Shown: positions 12,101 through 23,399 of the stretch, in pieces
Numbering within the stretch: the stretch's first letter is position 1
How the letters are laid out: the number at the start of each line of letters is the position of its first letter
The notes under the pieces: model-generated
Told to the model about the DNA's origin: nothing
The model's input: only the letters and a program-made list of their open reading frames with translations
Databases searched by the model: none
Translations under genes and position numbers: made by a program
Assembly: GCA_033032175.1 (NCBI GenBank)
Contig: CM065328.1
Location: forward strand, 6,882,690 to 6,946,689
From: Saturnia japonica
Taxonomy: Eukaryota > Arthropoda > Insecta > Lepidoptera > Saturniidae
Direction: 5' to 3'
DNA length: 64,000 nucleotides

Positions 12101-15100
12101 TGTTAGAAAACCGAGTAAATTTTATTTCTTTTGAGAGCTTCCAATGCGTTCGCTGCATAAATGGTTAAAGTTACGTAAAAATTGTGTGTAATGAAATTGT
12201 TTCTCTTAAAATGTTTACTCAATATAACCTTTTTTTTTTGGTAATAAAATTTGTTCTAAAATAATGAATTATTTGCGAAGGTGTTTGTACTGATGGTATT
12301 AATCCTTATCGAAATAAATACGTAATTCGTCACAAGTATTTAATATTGACCAAAATTGACCTTTACAGTAATTGATTTAAATGAATATCTTAGGAGATAT
12401 CACAGTTTTAAAATAACTCGGCAGCAAAATAATGATCAAGTACCGCGAGCGCATTTTTATTATGCAGAATAATGTGGGGGAGGCGGGCGGCACCTAATAA
12501 TACAGTGCCTACGACCCACTCTCTCTTACATGATGCAGACGAAGTTGCACGGGTCAGCTAATATACTATAACTTGTAAAACATTTTCACCTTAGGATCAT
12601 ATCGGTGCCCATAACCTACTAGCTCCTTATGTATGATATCTATATTGACAGGTTCGTAACGCAGTATTGCCTCTCGAAGACCTCTTCGACATGAAACGTA
12701 GTTATGAAATGCTACATGCAGTGGGACACGGCATGAATGGACCTGTGAAAATATAATTACGAACCGTAATAAATCAATTCAAAAAAAAAATCGCACACTG
12801 TTGCTTATGAAAACAATATCGATACCTACTTGGAATATTTATTTTGAGAGTCATTTTCAAACTTTTGTTGTTTGTTTTGATTACTTTTATAAAGCGGGAT
12901 CAATGGACAGACCGACGAGGGTTTCATTTAATAATTATAATATGACTATTGAAATTGGAGGAATAAGGCAATTAGGCAACTTAAACTTTCTTTAGAACGG
13001 TACGCGTGCGTGCTTTATTTAGTAGGTACTGTAAGCAGTACTATTCTTGGCACACCCCCTTTATAACAAAATCCATCAAAATTGGTTCAGCGGTTTAGGC
13101 GTAAAAACATAGCAGACAGCCAGTTACTTTCGCATTTATAATATTAGTATGAATTGCAGTGCCAATAATTATCAATGATTGTATTTAAATTGTCCTTCAC
13201 TTATTTAATAATAAATGACATAAATTCTTAATATAGTAGGTGTCATTCAATAATCTGATACTGTTAAGATACTCAATAACAAAAAAAAGTAGGCCGTTTC
13301 AATTATAATTTTAAGAGTTTAGAAAATAGTCCACATAAAGTGCCAATCATTGTATAGTTTACGGTATATGTTTTAAAAATATATGATGTTTCATTTTTAT
13401 TTTAAGGCGATTCACACACATAATCCACGGATAGGGTTTTTTTTTAAATGAAATATCGATTGGTGTTTAATGTTTTAGTAAACAAAGTATAGTTTACAAA
13501 TGGTCATGTCTTCATAAATAAAGTTAACTGTTAATTAAATGAATTAAAAATCAGCCAATTAAACATAGCGAAATGTTGTAAAAAATAATTTGTAAATACC
13601 TTCGCTTTTTCTCGTTTTTGAAATACCCAATCCTCAACTGAACAGTCAAATTCCCTGATAATCGGTACTTCGTTTGTAACTCCATAAACATTTTTATTGT
13701 TTTCATTATGTTGCATACTTATTTTTTTAGGTGATTTCGATATTTTCGGGGACTTCTGAGGCGAACTGCTTCGTTTTGATTTCTTTGGAGATGATTGTAC
13801 ATAGTCCAAACTTTCGTCTATAATTGGATGTGTTTGATTGTATATGTATGTTAGTAGTTGTATAGCTGTAAAACAATGGTTGGAAGTGTAAGGTTTTTGT
13901 TGTGAAACATCTAATACGGTGGGTTAGACTGATTGTTGGACCCAATGTTGGTGTTTGTTAAAGTGGCGACGCTTTGGTCCAACGTTGACGGTGTGTGAGT
14001 TCGTTTTTTAGAGTTCCGATTCTTAAAAAGGAACCCTAATAGGATCACTTCGTTGTCCGTCTGTCTGTCTGTCAAGACCCTTTTTCTCAGGAGTGCGTGG
14101 AGGTATCAAGTTGAAATTAATATCAAAAACTTAGGTCCGCAATCCCTTAAAGCTGTGAAAAAATTAAATTTCTAAGTCAACGCAATCAAAAGATACAGCT
14201 TGATTATGTCTCATTTCTATATCATTTCAAAGGGAGCAAAAACCTGTAGGGTACTTCCAGTTGACCTACAATCATGAAATTTGGCAAGAAGCAGTGTCTT
14301 AAAGCACAAGTAAAAAAAAATCTGAAAACTGGAAATTTGTAGTTAGATAATTAATAAGAATGTATTTTATTTGCAGTTGGTAAACTGACCGCGGCATATT
14401 TTGATGTATGGGGACAATAGTTTTCCAACGACAAAGATAAATTAGTCCGTTTATCTTTTCGTAAAACCATATTAAAATAAAAATCAGCTCTATCTGTCGA
14501 GTATTTTCACAAACTGCACAACACCATCTACTAGTGAGTAGTTGAACTTCAACTTCAACTTTGTGCTTTGAAAATAACAACCGCAATACATAGCGACATC
14601 TAAGGTCGAGTAGCGAGCGGTACTCTAACACTATAGTACTGGAGTATCGAATAAAAAATACTATAAAGTGATTGTGTACAAAATAAAATTAAGCGTTATT
14701 TTTAAACAAGAGAGTTTTATTTTAATTATATATGTAACTTGCAGTACCATCTTTGGAAAAAGAGGACATATGTTTCCGAAAGTCAAAACTGTCAAAGTAG
14801 TGGTTAGTGGTTTTGTGGTAGCGATTTTTTCTTTTGCATGCTTGGTATAATATGGTTGATGATCAACCTTGATGCTATATTTCAAGTTTCTGAGTTACTT
14901 AGAAGTAGTCTAGGTTTTTGATGAGTGAGTCAGTCAGTTACTTTTCAGACCTTAATAACTCAATAACTATTCGTGTCAATAACTTATTCGTGAAATTTGG
15001 GATTCTAGGTGTTCAACGTGAGTGTTAAACACTCAAAATTTGTAGGTCTTGACATAAGGAGGAGCCGAAAGTAGCTCGAAAAGGTTCGTTTAAATATACA

Positions 15101-18100
15101 CACTAGCCGGTGTCGTCTTTTTCGAACTTGGCCGTGTGTCTAGAATTTAGACACTGGACAGAGGACATGAAAAGTGATGCGTTTTCAAAATTATCCTTCA
15201 GTAAAAAAACAAAGAAGTGATTGTGAATGATCGTTTTACACCGTTTTTAAAATTAATACAAAATAAAGGTGAAGACTAGGTTGCTATTATTTGATTTTGC
15301 AAATACAGAACATGAAACAAAGGCGCCTATAAGCATTGACTTATATATTTACCTGAATTACCAATTTTAAATCAATGCTAAAAGGCCACTTCGATTATCT
15401 TTAAATTGACATCTTTAAAAAATCAGTCAATGTATATATAATCAAATAATCTAAGTCAAAATATCTATGGATATTTGAGGTGACAATTACGGTAACTGAA
15501 CTATCTAAATCATTATTTAATCAACAAGACGATGAACCAAAACTAAAACGTATTATTTTAGGTAATTTAATAGCTTTTAAAATTTTCTGCCCACTCTGTT
15601 TAAACACTCTGAGCTCGCCGATGCTACCTAATTATTTTTGTGAATGTAGCTGAACAATTACGGAACCCTCGGTGCGCGAGTCCCACTCGCACTTGGCCGG
15701 TTTTTTTTTTATAGACATGCTAGATCCTTTCAGAGATTCATGTTTTACATGTATAGATTAAAAGTGGTTTGTTGGGATCGCGACCACCATACACATAGTA
15801 ATAAAATAAACATCTTCATAGTGACTTTGTTTTGACTACTAACGACGATTACCTGATTTTTACGACTATGATCATCGTCGAATTGGCCTAGCTATGTGAC
15901 GACCAGACTTGAACGCACTATTATATGTACAGTATGAGTGGTTTATAGTTCGAGTCACACTGATTTAGAATTAAAAGAAAAAAGATATTTTTATGTATTC
16001 TGAAGGTTTCACTTCTACTGCGAGTAAACTGCTGCACACGTGTTTTTTAAAATAATATGTATGAAAATGTTTTCTTTAAAATGGCCGCCCTGCAAAGTAT
16101 ATGCATTTTCGACTTGTTAACGTATTCACATTTTGTACGGAATTATGTTTATCGTGTTTCGGGATCTGCAATTGTATTATCCTAGTGCTAAAAAGCTTGC
16201 AGACTACCATGACAGCTGTGACCACAAATGGATTTCAATCTCTCTGTGGTCTCCGTTGTTTGGATTGGATTTTGCTTACCATCGGACAAAGTACCGTCAT
16301 TTTGCTGAGCAACTATATAGAAAATCAAAATCATATCATTCCAATTCAATATAACAGGACCACCATCGGTCGCCGATGTTAAGAAATAAGTATTCAATTT
16401 ACCTCTTTTTCTTTTGAATGGTTTTATTCCGAATTTATCTAATTCCTTATTCCTTTCTGGAGTTGACATTGATGCAAAATCTTTCATTGGAGTAACTTCA
16501 CCAGTCTTAATGATAAAATTGTTACTTTTAGGGGTTTCCAAAAGGTTTACATTTTCATTATCACTTCTAATCATCACCGGTTCTTCTTGTGTTCCTTTCA
16601 AATGAATTTCCGGTAAATTTTCTAGATCATTGGAATGGCCAGCAATTGTATCATTATGATCCAAATTAATAACTTCACATAATTTTTGAGAAAGTGAAGA
16701 GTGATTTGTAGCAGATATACCACTTGTATTAAAATTTTCATGTCTAGATTGGAGGAGGGAATAATTAAGTTCATTATCTATTATTTCAAAAACTTCTGAA
16801 TGCTGGCTTAATCCTAAAGCTTCGTCACTCTCGGAATGATTTGTAACTTTATCAACCATGTTAAATTCATCAGCGATTTCGTAAATTACAGATTTCGATA
16901 TAGTTAATCCATTTATTGCTGAATGATATTTAGTCTCATTGGGTATCTCGTCGTAATCTATAGAAATATTGTCTTTTTTACGTAAACTACTATTACGTAT
17001 TTTTTGCGAAGTAGTTTTTACAGAATCCTTGATATGAAAAGAATGTTGCGTTAAATCAATTTCGTCTTCAATATCTTTAGTATCATTATGAAAGTTTGAA
17101 TATGTTGATTGAATTTTATAGCTGTTAAATTGTTCATTTTCAACAATGATTATTTGATGTGAGTCAGAAGCGTTGGCCACATCTACCTCTTTACATTCTT
17201 TGGTTTTATTTAAACTTGTCGTTTTTTTGCCAGAAATAATATTTTCCTCAGTCGTTTCACAAGAAATATTTATAATATCTAGAGTAGGCTTGTCTAGTTC
17301 AATGTTAAACTTTGCACTATTTTTGTTTTCGTTGTCATCAACTATTTTTTCATATAAAACATCATGAACTGTCTTGTAATTTAGTTCCATTAATGAATCT
17401 GTAGTTTTAGTAATATCAACTTTATTTTCATCAGAACATTTCTCATTGTGCTCGAAATGTTCTCCACCATAAACATAATCCTCAAAGACACCTTTAGTGG
17501 AACTTTTTTCTTCATTTAACTCCGTTATTTTGCAGTCCTGTGTTAAGTCGAATATTTCTTGTTTATCTAATGTCTGTGTAATATTTCGTGTATTAATTAT
17601 GTTTTCGTAATCTGAAGCATTTATAATAATAGTATCCTCTACTGAACATTCGGGTAAGTGAACAATAGGTAATTCATTACTAGAATTTGATGATTGTGTT
17701 AGATCTATGTCATTATTTTCACTTCTGTTCTCAATCAGTGTATCTTCTAGATTGTTATAACTTTGTGTCAGATCAATTTCATGGTTGTGCATGAACTGAT
17801 TGTTAAATCTTGATGTACTCGCTACACATTCAGATATTTCCATAACATCATCTAATTTTATTCTGCTTATGTTGCTTTTATTTACATTGTGACAGTCTAC
17901 TTTTTTATCAACTATTTTTGTAACTAAATCTGTTTTAACATTAACACATTCAGTTAAATCCATCATATAACTTAATTTATCCTCATATAAACTTATATTA
18001 TTTTTGAAATTTTCAGATGCAGAAATTTCATCTTCAAATATATCAGGAGAGCAACTCCTATACTCATGTTGCAATAATTGACTTCCTACATCAATTTTCA

Positions 18101-18983
18101 TCTTATTTTGTATTTTTAAACAGTTATCTGGACTTATGTTATTAAATTGATTGTTAGTATCAGGAGTATATATATTCCTGCCAGTATTTTCATTCTGTTT
18201 AGATTTAATTATATTTTTAGTAACTTTAAGTGATCCACTCAGTGCTAAATCAAGTTCATCCTGTGAACATTCTATTTCACTGAAGTTCATTTCAAAATAG
18301 TCAATATTTACGGGACTAAGAGGTCTACCAGGTATTTCTGCCCAATTTCTTAATAAACTACCAATGCGGTTAGATCTATCTATTAATCCATCTACATAAA
18401 ATACTTTATCATTTTTAATCTCTTCGTAAGAAATACTAGTTGAAAGATAATACAAAGGCGTCTTCGAAAAATCTATTACACTTTTAGTTTTAAAATTAAT
18501 TATGTTTTTTAACAATACCTCAGCAAATCTATCTGTTATCACTTGAAGCCGTTTATCATTTGTACATGAAAATAGTTTATAACTATTAAGTTTTTTCTTT
18601 AGTTTCTTTGTTGTTGTTTTTATTTCTGGCACCTTAAAACCATATTCTTGTAATGTATTTCGTATTCTTTTAGTATTTTCTTGTGTGCTTATCTTAGATG
18701 TAAAATCACCATTAATTGGTTCAGTTTGAAGAGATTTTGACAAAGCAATGGCTAACTCTAGCTGTTCAGGATCTACATCTATGCCAGATTTTCTACAAAT
18801 TACATCAAACTCTTTTGTGTATGCAACCAATTCATCTTTTTTCGTTTTCAATGCTGACCTTATGTCTTTTTGTCCTTTTATTCTTTTAGAAGTTTTTCGG
18901 GGTTTCTTAGTTATGGCCTTGGATGTTTTTGGACCAGTATTAATCTTTTTAGTCTCTTGAAAATCTATCAGACTATCATCCAT
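6181..18983 (-). CDS. SLX4: SLX4 / MUS312 structure-specific nuclease scaffold, four exons
   Basis: SLX4 binds SLX1 and other structure-specific nucleases for Holliday-junction resolution and crosslink repair in the nucleus. Exons: 16403-18983 (ATG at 18983), 13600-13865, 12590-12742 and 6181-6258 (TGA). Lengths sum to 3078 nt, 1025 residues, all phases matching. Exon 1 is a long, polar, low-conservation region with repeated (I/F)DLTQ motifs near residues 402, 424, 478 and 640. The exon 1-2 junction gives the conserved SAP-like domain (KFGIKPFKRKR then IQLLTYIYNQTHP). Exons 3-4 give the C-terminal SLX1-binding domain (SCRVPLHVAFHNYVS, LREAILRYEPVNIDIIHKEL, then DLLKFLDKKCITVKT). I saw no UBZ fingers or BTB domain. 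The open frame continues past the exon 1 donor to 16188, but that is intron. Introns 1 and 3 are full of transposable elements. Confidence 0.93.
7191..8727. mobile_element. Long-TIR DNA element with captured HGKG-domain gene fragment
   Basis: Left arm 7191-7677 and right arm 8164-8727 are inverted repeats. They begin GGGGTATTCCATGCCAAATC and end at the 'ttgtcc' / 'ggacaa' pair. Both ends are flanked by ATAT (7187-7190, 8728-8731), a possible 4-bp target duplication. The right arm is about 75 bp longer because of an A/T-rich expansion near 8240-8310. The arms are poly-purine/pyrimidine rich. The 486-bp centre is filled by the coding fragment described next. It lies in SLX4 intron 3. Superfamily not assigned. 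Confidence 0.8.
7760..8162 (-). pseudogene. Fragment of an HGKG/DGIGG-motif protein inside the TIR element
   Basis: An open frame from 8131 to 7760 reads FFATAHGKGPCDGIGG, then ILKRLAGRASLQ, then GTQQLHCVIP. I recognise this pattern from large uncharacterised arthropod and cnidarian proteins whose motif is usually preceded by a Trp-His pair. Here the expected upstream residues (DDFDIPAE, then Trp-His) are present in another frame: the T run at about 8122-8127 is one base short, so the fragment is frameshifted. Coding similarity runs up to the inner edge of the right TIR. It therefore looks like an internal slice of a larger gene trapped between TIRs. Function of the family is not known to me. 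Confidence 0.6.
8940..11819. mobile_element. Giant palindromic (foldback) element with nested CAGTGTGC termini
   Basis: Arms 8940-10290 and 10371-11746 are inverted copies of about 1.35 kb with few differences. The centre 10293-10366 starts CAGTGTGCTTAGTGTGAG and recurs in inverse at 11747-11819. So 10293-11819 is a unit with 74-bp inverted ends, and 8940-10290 is an inverted copy of its interior. The left boundary at 8940 starts at a second, inner CAGTGTGC motif. No clear target duplication: left flank gtgtaaga, right flank atgtacaa. Sits in SLX4 intron 3. No transposase is visible. Confidence 0.8.
9594..9818 (-). repeat. 74-codon open frame in left palindrome arm
   Basis: A hydrophobic open frame (starts MFMYVIFVNYFVLLIDKPLL) present as an inverted twin at 10856-11080. 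The two differ at several residues. The AT-rich composition and lack of similarity suggest it is not a gene. It is listed because it measures arm divergence. Confidence 0.3.
11930..12557 (+). repeat. Lepidopteran Helitron-like/Lep1-type repeat
   Basis: Starts with 'tatactaatattataaagatg', continues with the 'aatctcagaaactactggttcgaa' and 'gaaggctaggctatat' blocks and ends 'gacgaagttgcacgggtcagcta'. This layout is typical of non-autonomous Helitron-like repeats of Lepidoptera. It lies in SLX4 intron 3, directly beside exon 3. Confidence 0.6.
13050..13151 (-). repeat. Fragment of the same lepidopteran repeat class
   Basis: Contains 'atccatcaaaattggttcag', 'cggtttaggcgt' and ends 'cgcatttataatattagtatg', the reverse of the 'catactaatattataaa' end seen at 11930. 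Located in SLX4 intron 2. Confidence 0.55.
14004..15710 (+). repeat. Long interspersed repeat family A, copy 1
   Basis: Runs from 'gttccgattcttaaaaagga' with a (TCTG)n block at 14060 to 'cactcgcacttggccggttt' near 15700. Its subregions (about 14040-14330, 14880-15120, 15240-15510) match the reverse complement of 59366-60240 and 61580-61950. No convincing protein is encoded. Located in SLX4 intron 1. The remaining intron sequence to 16402 carries another unassigned repeat-like stretch at about 16190-16380. Confidence 0.65.
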
Positions 18984-19492
18984 GTGTTCTCTTGTGAAAT
19001 ATTTGCTTCTAACTTTATTTATGTTAATGTTGCTGGTGACAAATAAAACTATATTGGAATATCAATAAATTTATTACTATTCTATAGACTAATGTCACAA
19101 TCTATTTCTGATATAAATAGCATCATTACTAAAATCTTTGAAATTTCAGTAAATCAAATACCTACTTGATATAATATAATATATATTAAATATAATTGTA
19201 ACCATTGGTTTCTTTTTAACAATTTCATCATTTTTATTTGGGATTCTTTTTCATTATTATAATACAGTATTTGTATTTCAGTATCTGTATTTTTTAATTT
19301 TATTTATCACAAAAAGGTAGAGTTTGAAATAGAATAATAAAAATAATCTATTCATTTTAAAATCTTACATGTATTACAGGATTATTTAGGTTTAAGAATA
19401 TAAAAATCTTTTGATTGTACATTTCTCAAATAAATTTACAACAATATTAACATCACAAATAATAATTACCTATCATCATCTACATTCATAAT
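18984..19492. other. Short spacer between SLX4 start and the upstream 99-residue gene
   Basis: About 510 AT-rich bases separate the stop of the small membrane protein gene from the SLX4 ATG on the same strand. It should hold the 3' UTR of one and the promoter/5' UTR of the other. No specific element recognised. Confidence 0.5.
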
Positions 19493-22375
19493 TTAATTAT
19501 GCGGTTGGTCAATTCTATCATATTCCTCCAACAATTCCCTTATACGATCACCAGATCTATTAGGTAACCCACTGGCAATCATTAGTCTCCTCTCCACCTC
19601 TTCTATAGGATCTTCATAAAGATTTTCTGTTGCTTTTCGCAAATTCTTTGTTATACTTGCAAAACTGAAAAGAAAATAAGGTTTTATGTGTTGAGATATA
19701 AGGATAGCTGAGTTAAGTATCCGTTTGTATAATTGTAGCCCCAATATGATACTGTAAGAAACATCCCATTTAAACACATAATGATAGGAAAGGTTTTCTA
19801 TAACCAAAAATACTCAACTAGCTTCTTGATATTCATTTTAGACTCATAATAAGGAATTTTATCATATTTGCCTATATATTGTTAAGGCATACATAATGTG
19901 ATATACAATTAACTATTATAAATTTAATGAAGGTTATCCTGCTTAAACTAATGAAACGTGTGGTGTTTTGAATTCTTGCCATGGTTTATATATACTATAC
20001 TACTATTATCCTTAAGGAAGGTGGTTCAAAGTAGGGCACAGAAAAATCTCTTTGGGTATTTCTCCCTACTTGCGGTAGACCAACTGGTGGAATATCTCCA
20101 TCCAAACAACCCTGTGTTGTGTTCCTGCAGTGAGTAGGGTTTCTAGAACTCCTTGGGGTAGGGGTTTCAAGGTTGGTAACTTGCTAGTGATACTGAAGGT
20201 ATTACAAGAGTCCATAGGTGAACTGTAGTTGTTAGCGGTGATGGTAAGTGTACCATCAGGCGGGCCATATGCTTATTTGTCACTTTAGTTTTATATTTAA
20301 AAAAAAACTTATATTATAAAACTCAAAAGATTGTTTTCTTCGAACATGTTAATCTCTGGAAGTACCAGTCAGATTTGAACAATTCTTTATTTGTTTTATT
20401 ACTCATATTGAGCAAGGGTATAGGCTATGTAAACACTGGCTACGACTTTAAGAAGTGGAGCAGTTAGCATGAACATCCATTAATCTGGAACACTATACTC
20501 AAGTAGAGGAACGAGGGGCTTTCTATAACAGGGGTGAGTAGTAACAGTGCTTGTTCACCAGGAATTTAAACTTAATTAACATATTTCTTTGGCTAAGTCT
20601 TATTATTATAGTGCGCCGCATCACATCATAACAGTTAGTGTCACGCCAGGTGGTGCAGTAAATGGGTGAGTGCAAGCATTCGATTGTCGGCAGGTAACAT
20701 ATAATTTTGCTTTCGTAATCTTTTGGTTGACTTTATTATTATTGACTAACAGGAGTTTTTTTTGCTTTTATTTGATGTTATAATATACTATCTATGATGT
20801 TGAATAACAGTTTTAGAGATTACTAAAATGATTTAATAGTTAATGTGTTAAATATTAAGAACTATGCCTTGGGGTTAATTGTAACAAAATCTTGGGCTAT
20901 GTTGTAACATGTTAAAACTTGCCCCTGTATTGCTGTATGTTATTTGTAATGTAATATTCCTTTTTTAGAATGAGAGTGTGTAAGAGAAAGACTGAGCGGG
21001 CAATACAAAGCCAGGAGGTATACAAGTTAGCTGCAGCTGATGTTTTAGAAAACAAGTGTGGTATTCGTAAGGTGAGTAAGAATATAGGTGAAAGAAAAAG
21101 AAAAATAAGAACAATGAAAGTCCAAAAGTTGGTTGTGTCAAGCCTAGACAAGTATTTTCACAGAAGAAGAAGAATGTAAAATGTGTTCATATATTCTGAA
21201 GTTTTAGAATACAAGTGTAGTATTTGGAAGGTGAGTAAGAATTTAGGTGAACAGAAAAAGAAAAATAAGAACAATGAAAGTCCAAAAGTTGGTTGTGTCA
21301 AGACTAGACAAGTATTCACAGAAGAAGAAGAATGTAAAATGTCTTCATATATTCTCAAGTACACTGAAATATATTTTGTATTACTTCCTATGGAAATAAG
21401 GAAACCAGCTTACCAATGTGCTTGGCAACATAATTCTAAAAATATTCCCCTTTCTTGAAATATGCACCAGAAAAGAAGCTTTTTAGAATGGAATATGAAA
21501 AAAAGATGAAGAAAAAGCAGAAAAAAATTGACAAAGAAGAGGAAATAGAAAAAGTATATTTTAGTTAATTATTTAATAGAGGAAACATTTTACAGAAGTA
21601 CCTCATTATATTTGTTAATTACCTAATTATTTATTGAAAATAAAGCAAAAAGCTTTAAAGCTGTAAAAGTGTGAATTTCTCGTTTTTTATTGTTGTTACT
21701 ACATGCCCCAAGCACAGGGTAATCTGAAACATTTCCCTTTTTTTAGAAAAAAAAAAATCTGATAAAGTTACATAAGGATTTGATTTTTTTTCCATTAGAC
21801 TTCATAGAAGAATGATTAGAGTATCAATCAAAATTTGGTTAGTGATAATTTATCGAATACATCTCAAAATATAGGTATTATTATTTGTAAAAATTGTAAC
21901 AAAAAGACCCTTACTCCACTTCAGGAAGTGAGGGCAACGATAGGCTACATGGACGCGGTGGTGTTAGAGGTATACTCTCGGGTAAAAATGTATGGCACCG
22001 CTAGTCAGTTATATATGGAATGCGTGATAAATTAAACGTTAGTATTCCTGAGTAACACAAACAATTAAGTTATAGGTAATGATTGTACCTATTAAATGTA
22101 TTTTGTTAACTTATTCCATGACTTCTGTGCAATGAACTATATAAATGCATATTCTGATCTTTATATACATCAGATCTGTGTATTTAGATTTTTCTGTTGT
22201 TTATTTTATAACCTCAAAGTTTTATAAAACATAAAACGATTACTTACTGAAATAATAGTCCAGTAGCAATTCCTATGCTAATAACACCAACACTCACTAG
22301 ATTTATAAAACCTGCGGCCGGAGTTCCTTTTAATTTCCTAGGTTTCCATTTTGAAGTATCAATACCGATTGCCAT
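19493..22375 (-). CDS. Small single-pass membrane protein, 99 residues, two exons
   Basis: Exon 1 is 22248-22375 (ATG at 22375) and exon 2 is 19493-19664. The His codon is split 2+1 across the intron; lengths 128 + 172 = 300 nt. The protein starts MAIGIDTSKWKPRKLKG, has one hydrophobic segment at about residues 22-43 (FINLVSVGVISIGIATGLLF), then a charged helical tail (EEVERRLMIASGLPNRSGDR, RIRELLEEYDRI). The basic N-terminus before the membrane segment and the small size would suit a mitochondrial inner-membrane or ER assembly factor, but this is inference and I do not recognise the family. The coding quality, consensus GTAAGT donor and pyrimidine-rich acceptor make it a real gene. The 2.6 kb intron contains repeat fragments and a pogo-like piece. 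Confidence 0.8.
20040..20480 (+). repeat. LINE 3'-end fragment followed by lepidopteran repeat
   Basis: The 20220-20290 stretch ('gtaccatcaggcgggccata', 'tgcttatttgtc') is the typical 3' end of an RTE-type lepidopteran LINE. It is followed at 20340-20480 by the 'aatctctggaagtaccagtc' and 'gtataggctatgta' blocks of the 11930 family. Both lie in the intron of the 99-residue gene. Confidence 0.5.
20950..21560 (+). pseudogene. Pogo/jerky-like transposase N-terminal fragment with internal tandem duplication
   Basis: The first block reads AAADVLENKCGIRKVSKN, a psq/CENP-B-type helix-turn-helix start. The block at about 21040-21185 is repeated at about 21220-21350, both carrying the same 'gaacaatgaaagtccaaaag' stretch. 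The second copy continues into TRQVFTEEEECKMSSYI and LPMEIRKPAYQCA, the next conserved block of pogo-superfamily transposases. No DDE catalytic region follows. A decayed fragment. Confidence 0.6.
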
Positions 22376-22639
22376 TTCAATTTTTTACAATAAAATATTT
22401 TTGTCTATGCAATAAAATTAGCACTGACAGTGACATGACAGCAATGACAGTACAGGTGACCACTTATCATAATATAACCCTAGGGATAATCTATATACAT
22501 CAATGCAACGAATCGATACGATGCTTTGAGTACACTGTTAATTTACCTGAATATCAGTATAAATTCATAAAACATCAAATCAGTATGTAGTAACCAGCTT
22601 ATAATTATACGATACATTTAGAAGATATAAAATGAAGGC

Positions 22640-22960
22640 GTGGAATCGAATTCTTCAGATCTTTCTAAAAAACAGAAGAGCTAGAAAACAGCGAAGTTTT
22701 ACGATGCTATTTCTAACAAGTTGTATATTTACTTGCGTAGTCCAGTAGGAAGACTCAATGAGAACCCACTGGAAATTCACCTTCCTAAGCCTCATACAAT
22801 TGCTTACAAATATTTGACCATAGTGGGAACATCAGTACCATCTGAACGTTTATTTTCTAAAGCAGAACAAATCGTTAATCAGGAACGAAATATACTGAAA
22901 GGTAAACGTTTAAATAAGCTTTTGTTATTGAAAAGTCTTCCAAAAGAACACTGGATGTAG
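22640..22960 (+). pseudogene. hAT transposase C-terminal dimerisation-domain fragment
   Basis: Ends with AYKYLTIVGTSVPSERLFSK, then NQERNILKGKRLNKLLLLKSL and a stop at 22960. The TSVPSERLFS core is the hallmark of the hAT C-terminal dimerisation domain. No catalytic region is upstream, where intergenic sequence and the divergent small gene begin. Confidence 0.75.
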
Positions 22961-22989
22961 CATTTAAGTATCAGAATTTCTATAGTTGC

Positions 22990-23299
22990 GGATATTTCTT
23001 TTGTTCGTACTTTGAAAATAAACAACTTTTACTGGTAGTCACACGATTTATTTGTATTCGATTTTTAAGTGTTTATTAAGGTTTCAATTTCAATGAACAG
23101 TATAAAAGCGTTTAACGCCATTATTGTAATTGCAAAACTATTTTAAAATATTTATAAAGCCAAATAATAAAATATTATTGTGTGTCCATAGTTCCATTTT
23201 CTTCTTCTTCTTCTTAACTTGCAACCGGTACCCTTTAAATAAGACCATTACTGCAATTATCGAGTGAGTTATAGTGTCATGTGTCATCCTATACCCTTC
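22990..23299 (+). repeat. Probable 5' LTR of Copia element 1
   Basis: Lies immediately before a Copia-type primer site. It has a TATA box (tataaaa, 23101-23107), a poly(A) signal (aataaa, about 23166) and ends in CA at 23299. The left boundary is a guess, since no second LTR was found. Confidence 0.45.
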
Positions 23300-23300
23300 A

Positions 23301-23313
23301 GGTTATGGGCCCA
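23301..23313 (+). other. Primer binding site, Copia element 1
   Basis: GGTTATGGGCCCA is complementary to the anticodon-arm region of initiator tRNA-Met, the half-tRNA primer used by copia-type retrotransposons. Confidence 0.7.
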
Positions 23314-23399
23314 AAGTGAGAAAAGTGCCAATAAAAATATACTTAAAAAAAGAAGGAGAAATAACAAAAGAAAAATAACTAATAACCAAGAATAAAATA

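Noticed and set aside
12641..12757. A + strand exon-like frame after a CAG acceptor (VRNAVLPLEDLFDMKRSY...)
   Set aside because: The minus strand of the same bases encodes SLX4 exon 3 with exact phase and conserved SLX1-binding-domain sequence, so the + strand frame is its shadow.
16188..16402. Continuation of the long SLX4 frame for 71 more codons
   Set aside because: The conserved domain continues at 13865 after a GT donor at 16402-16401. The extension is repeat-like intron sequence.
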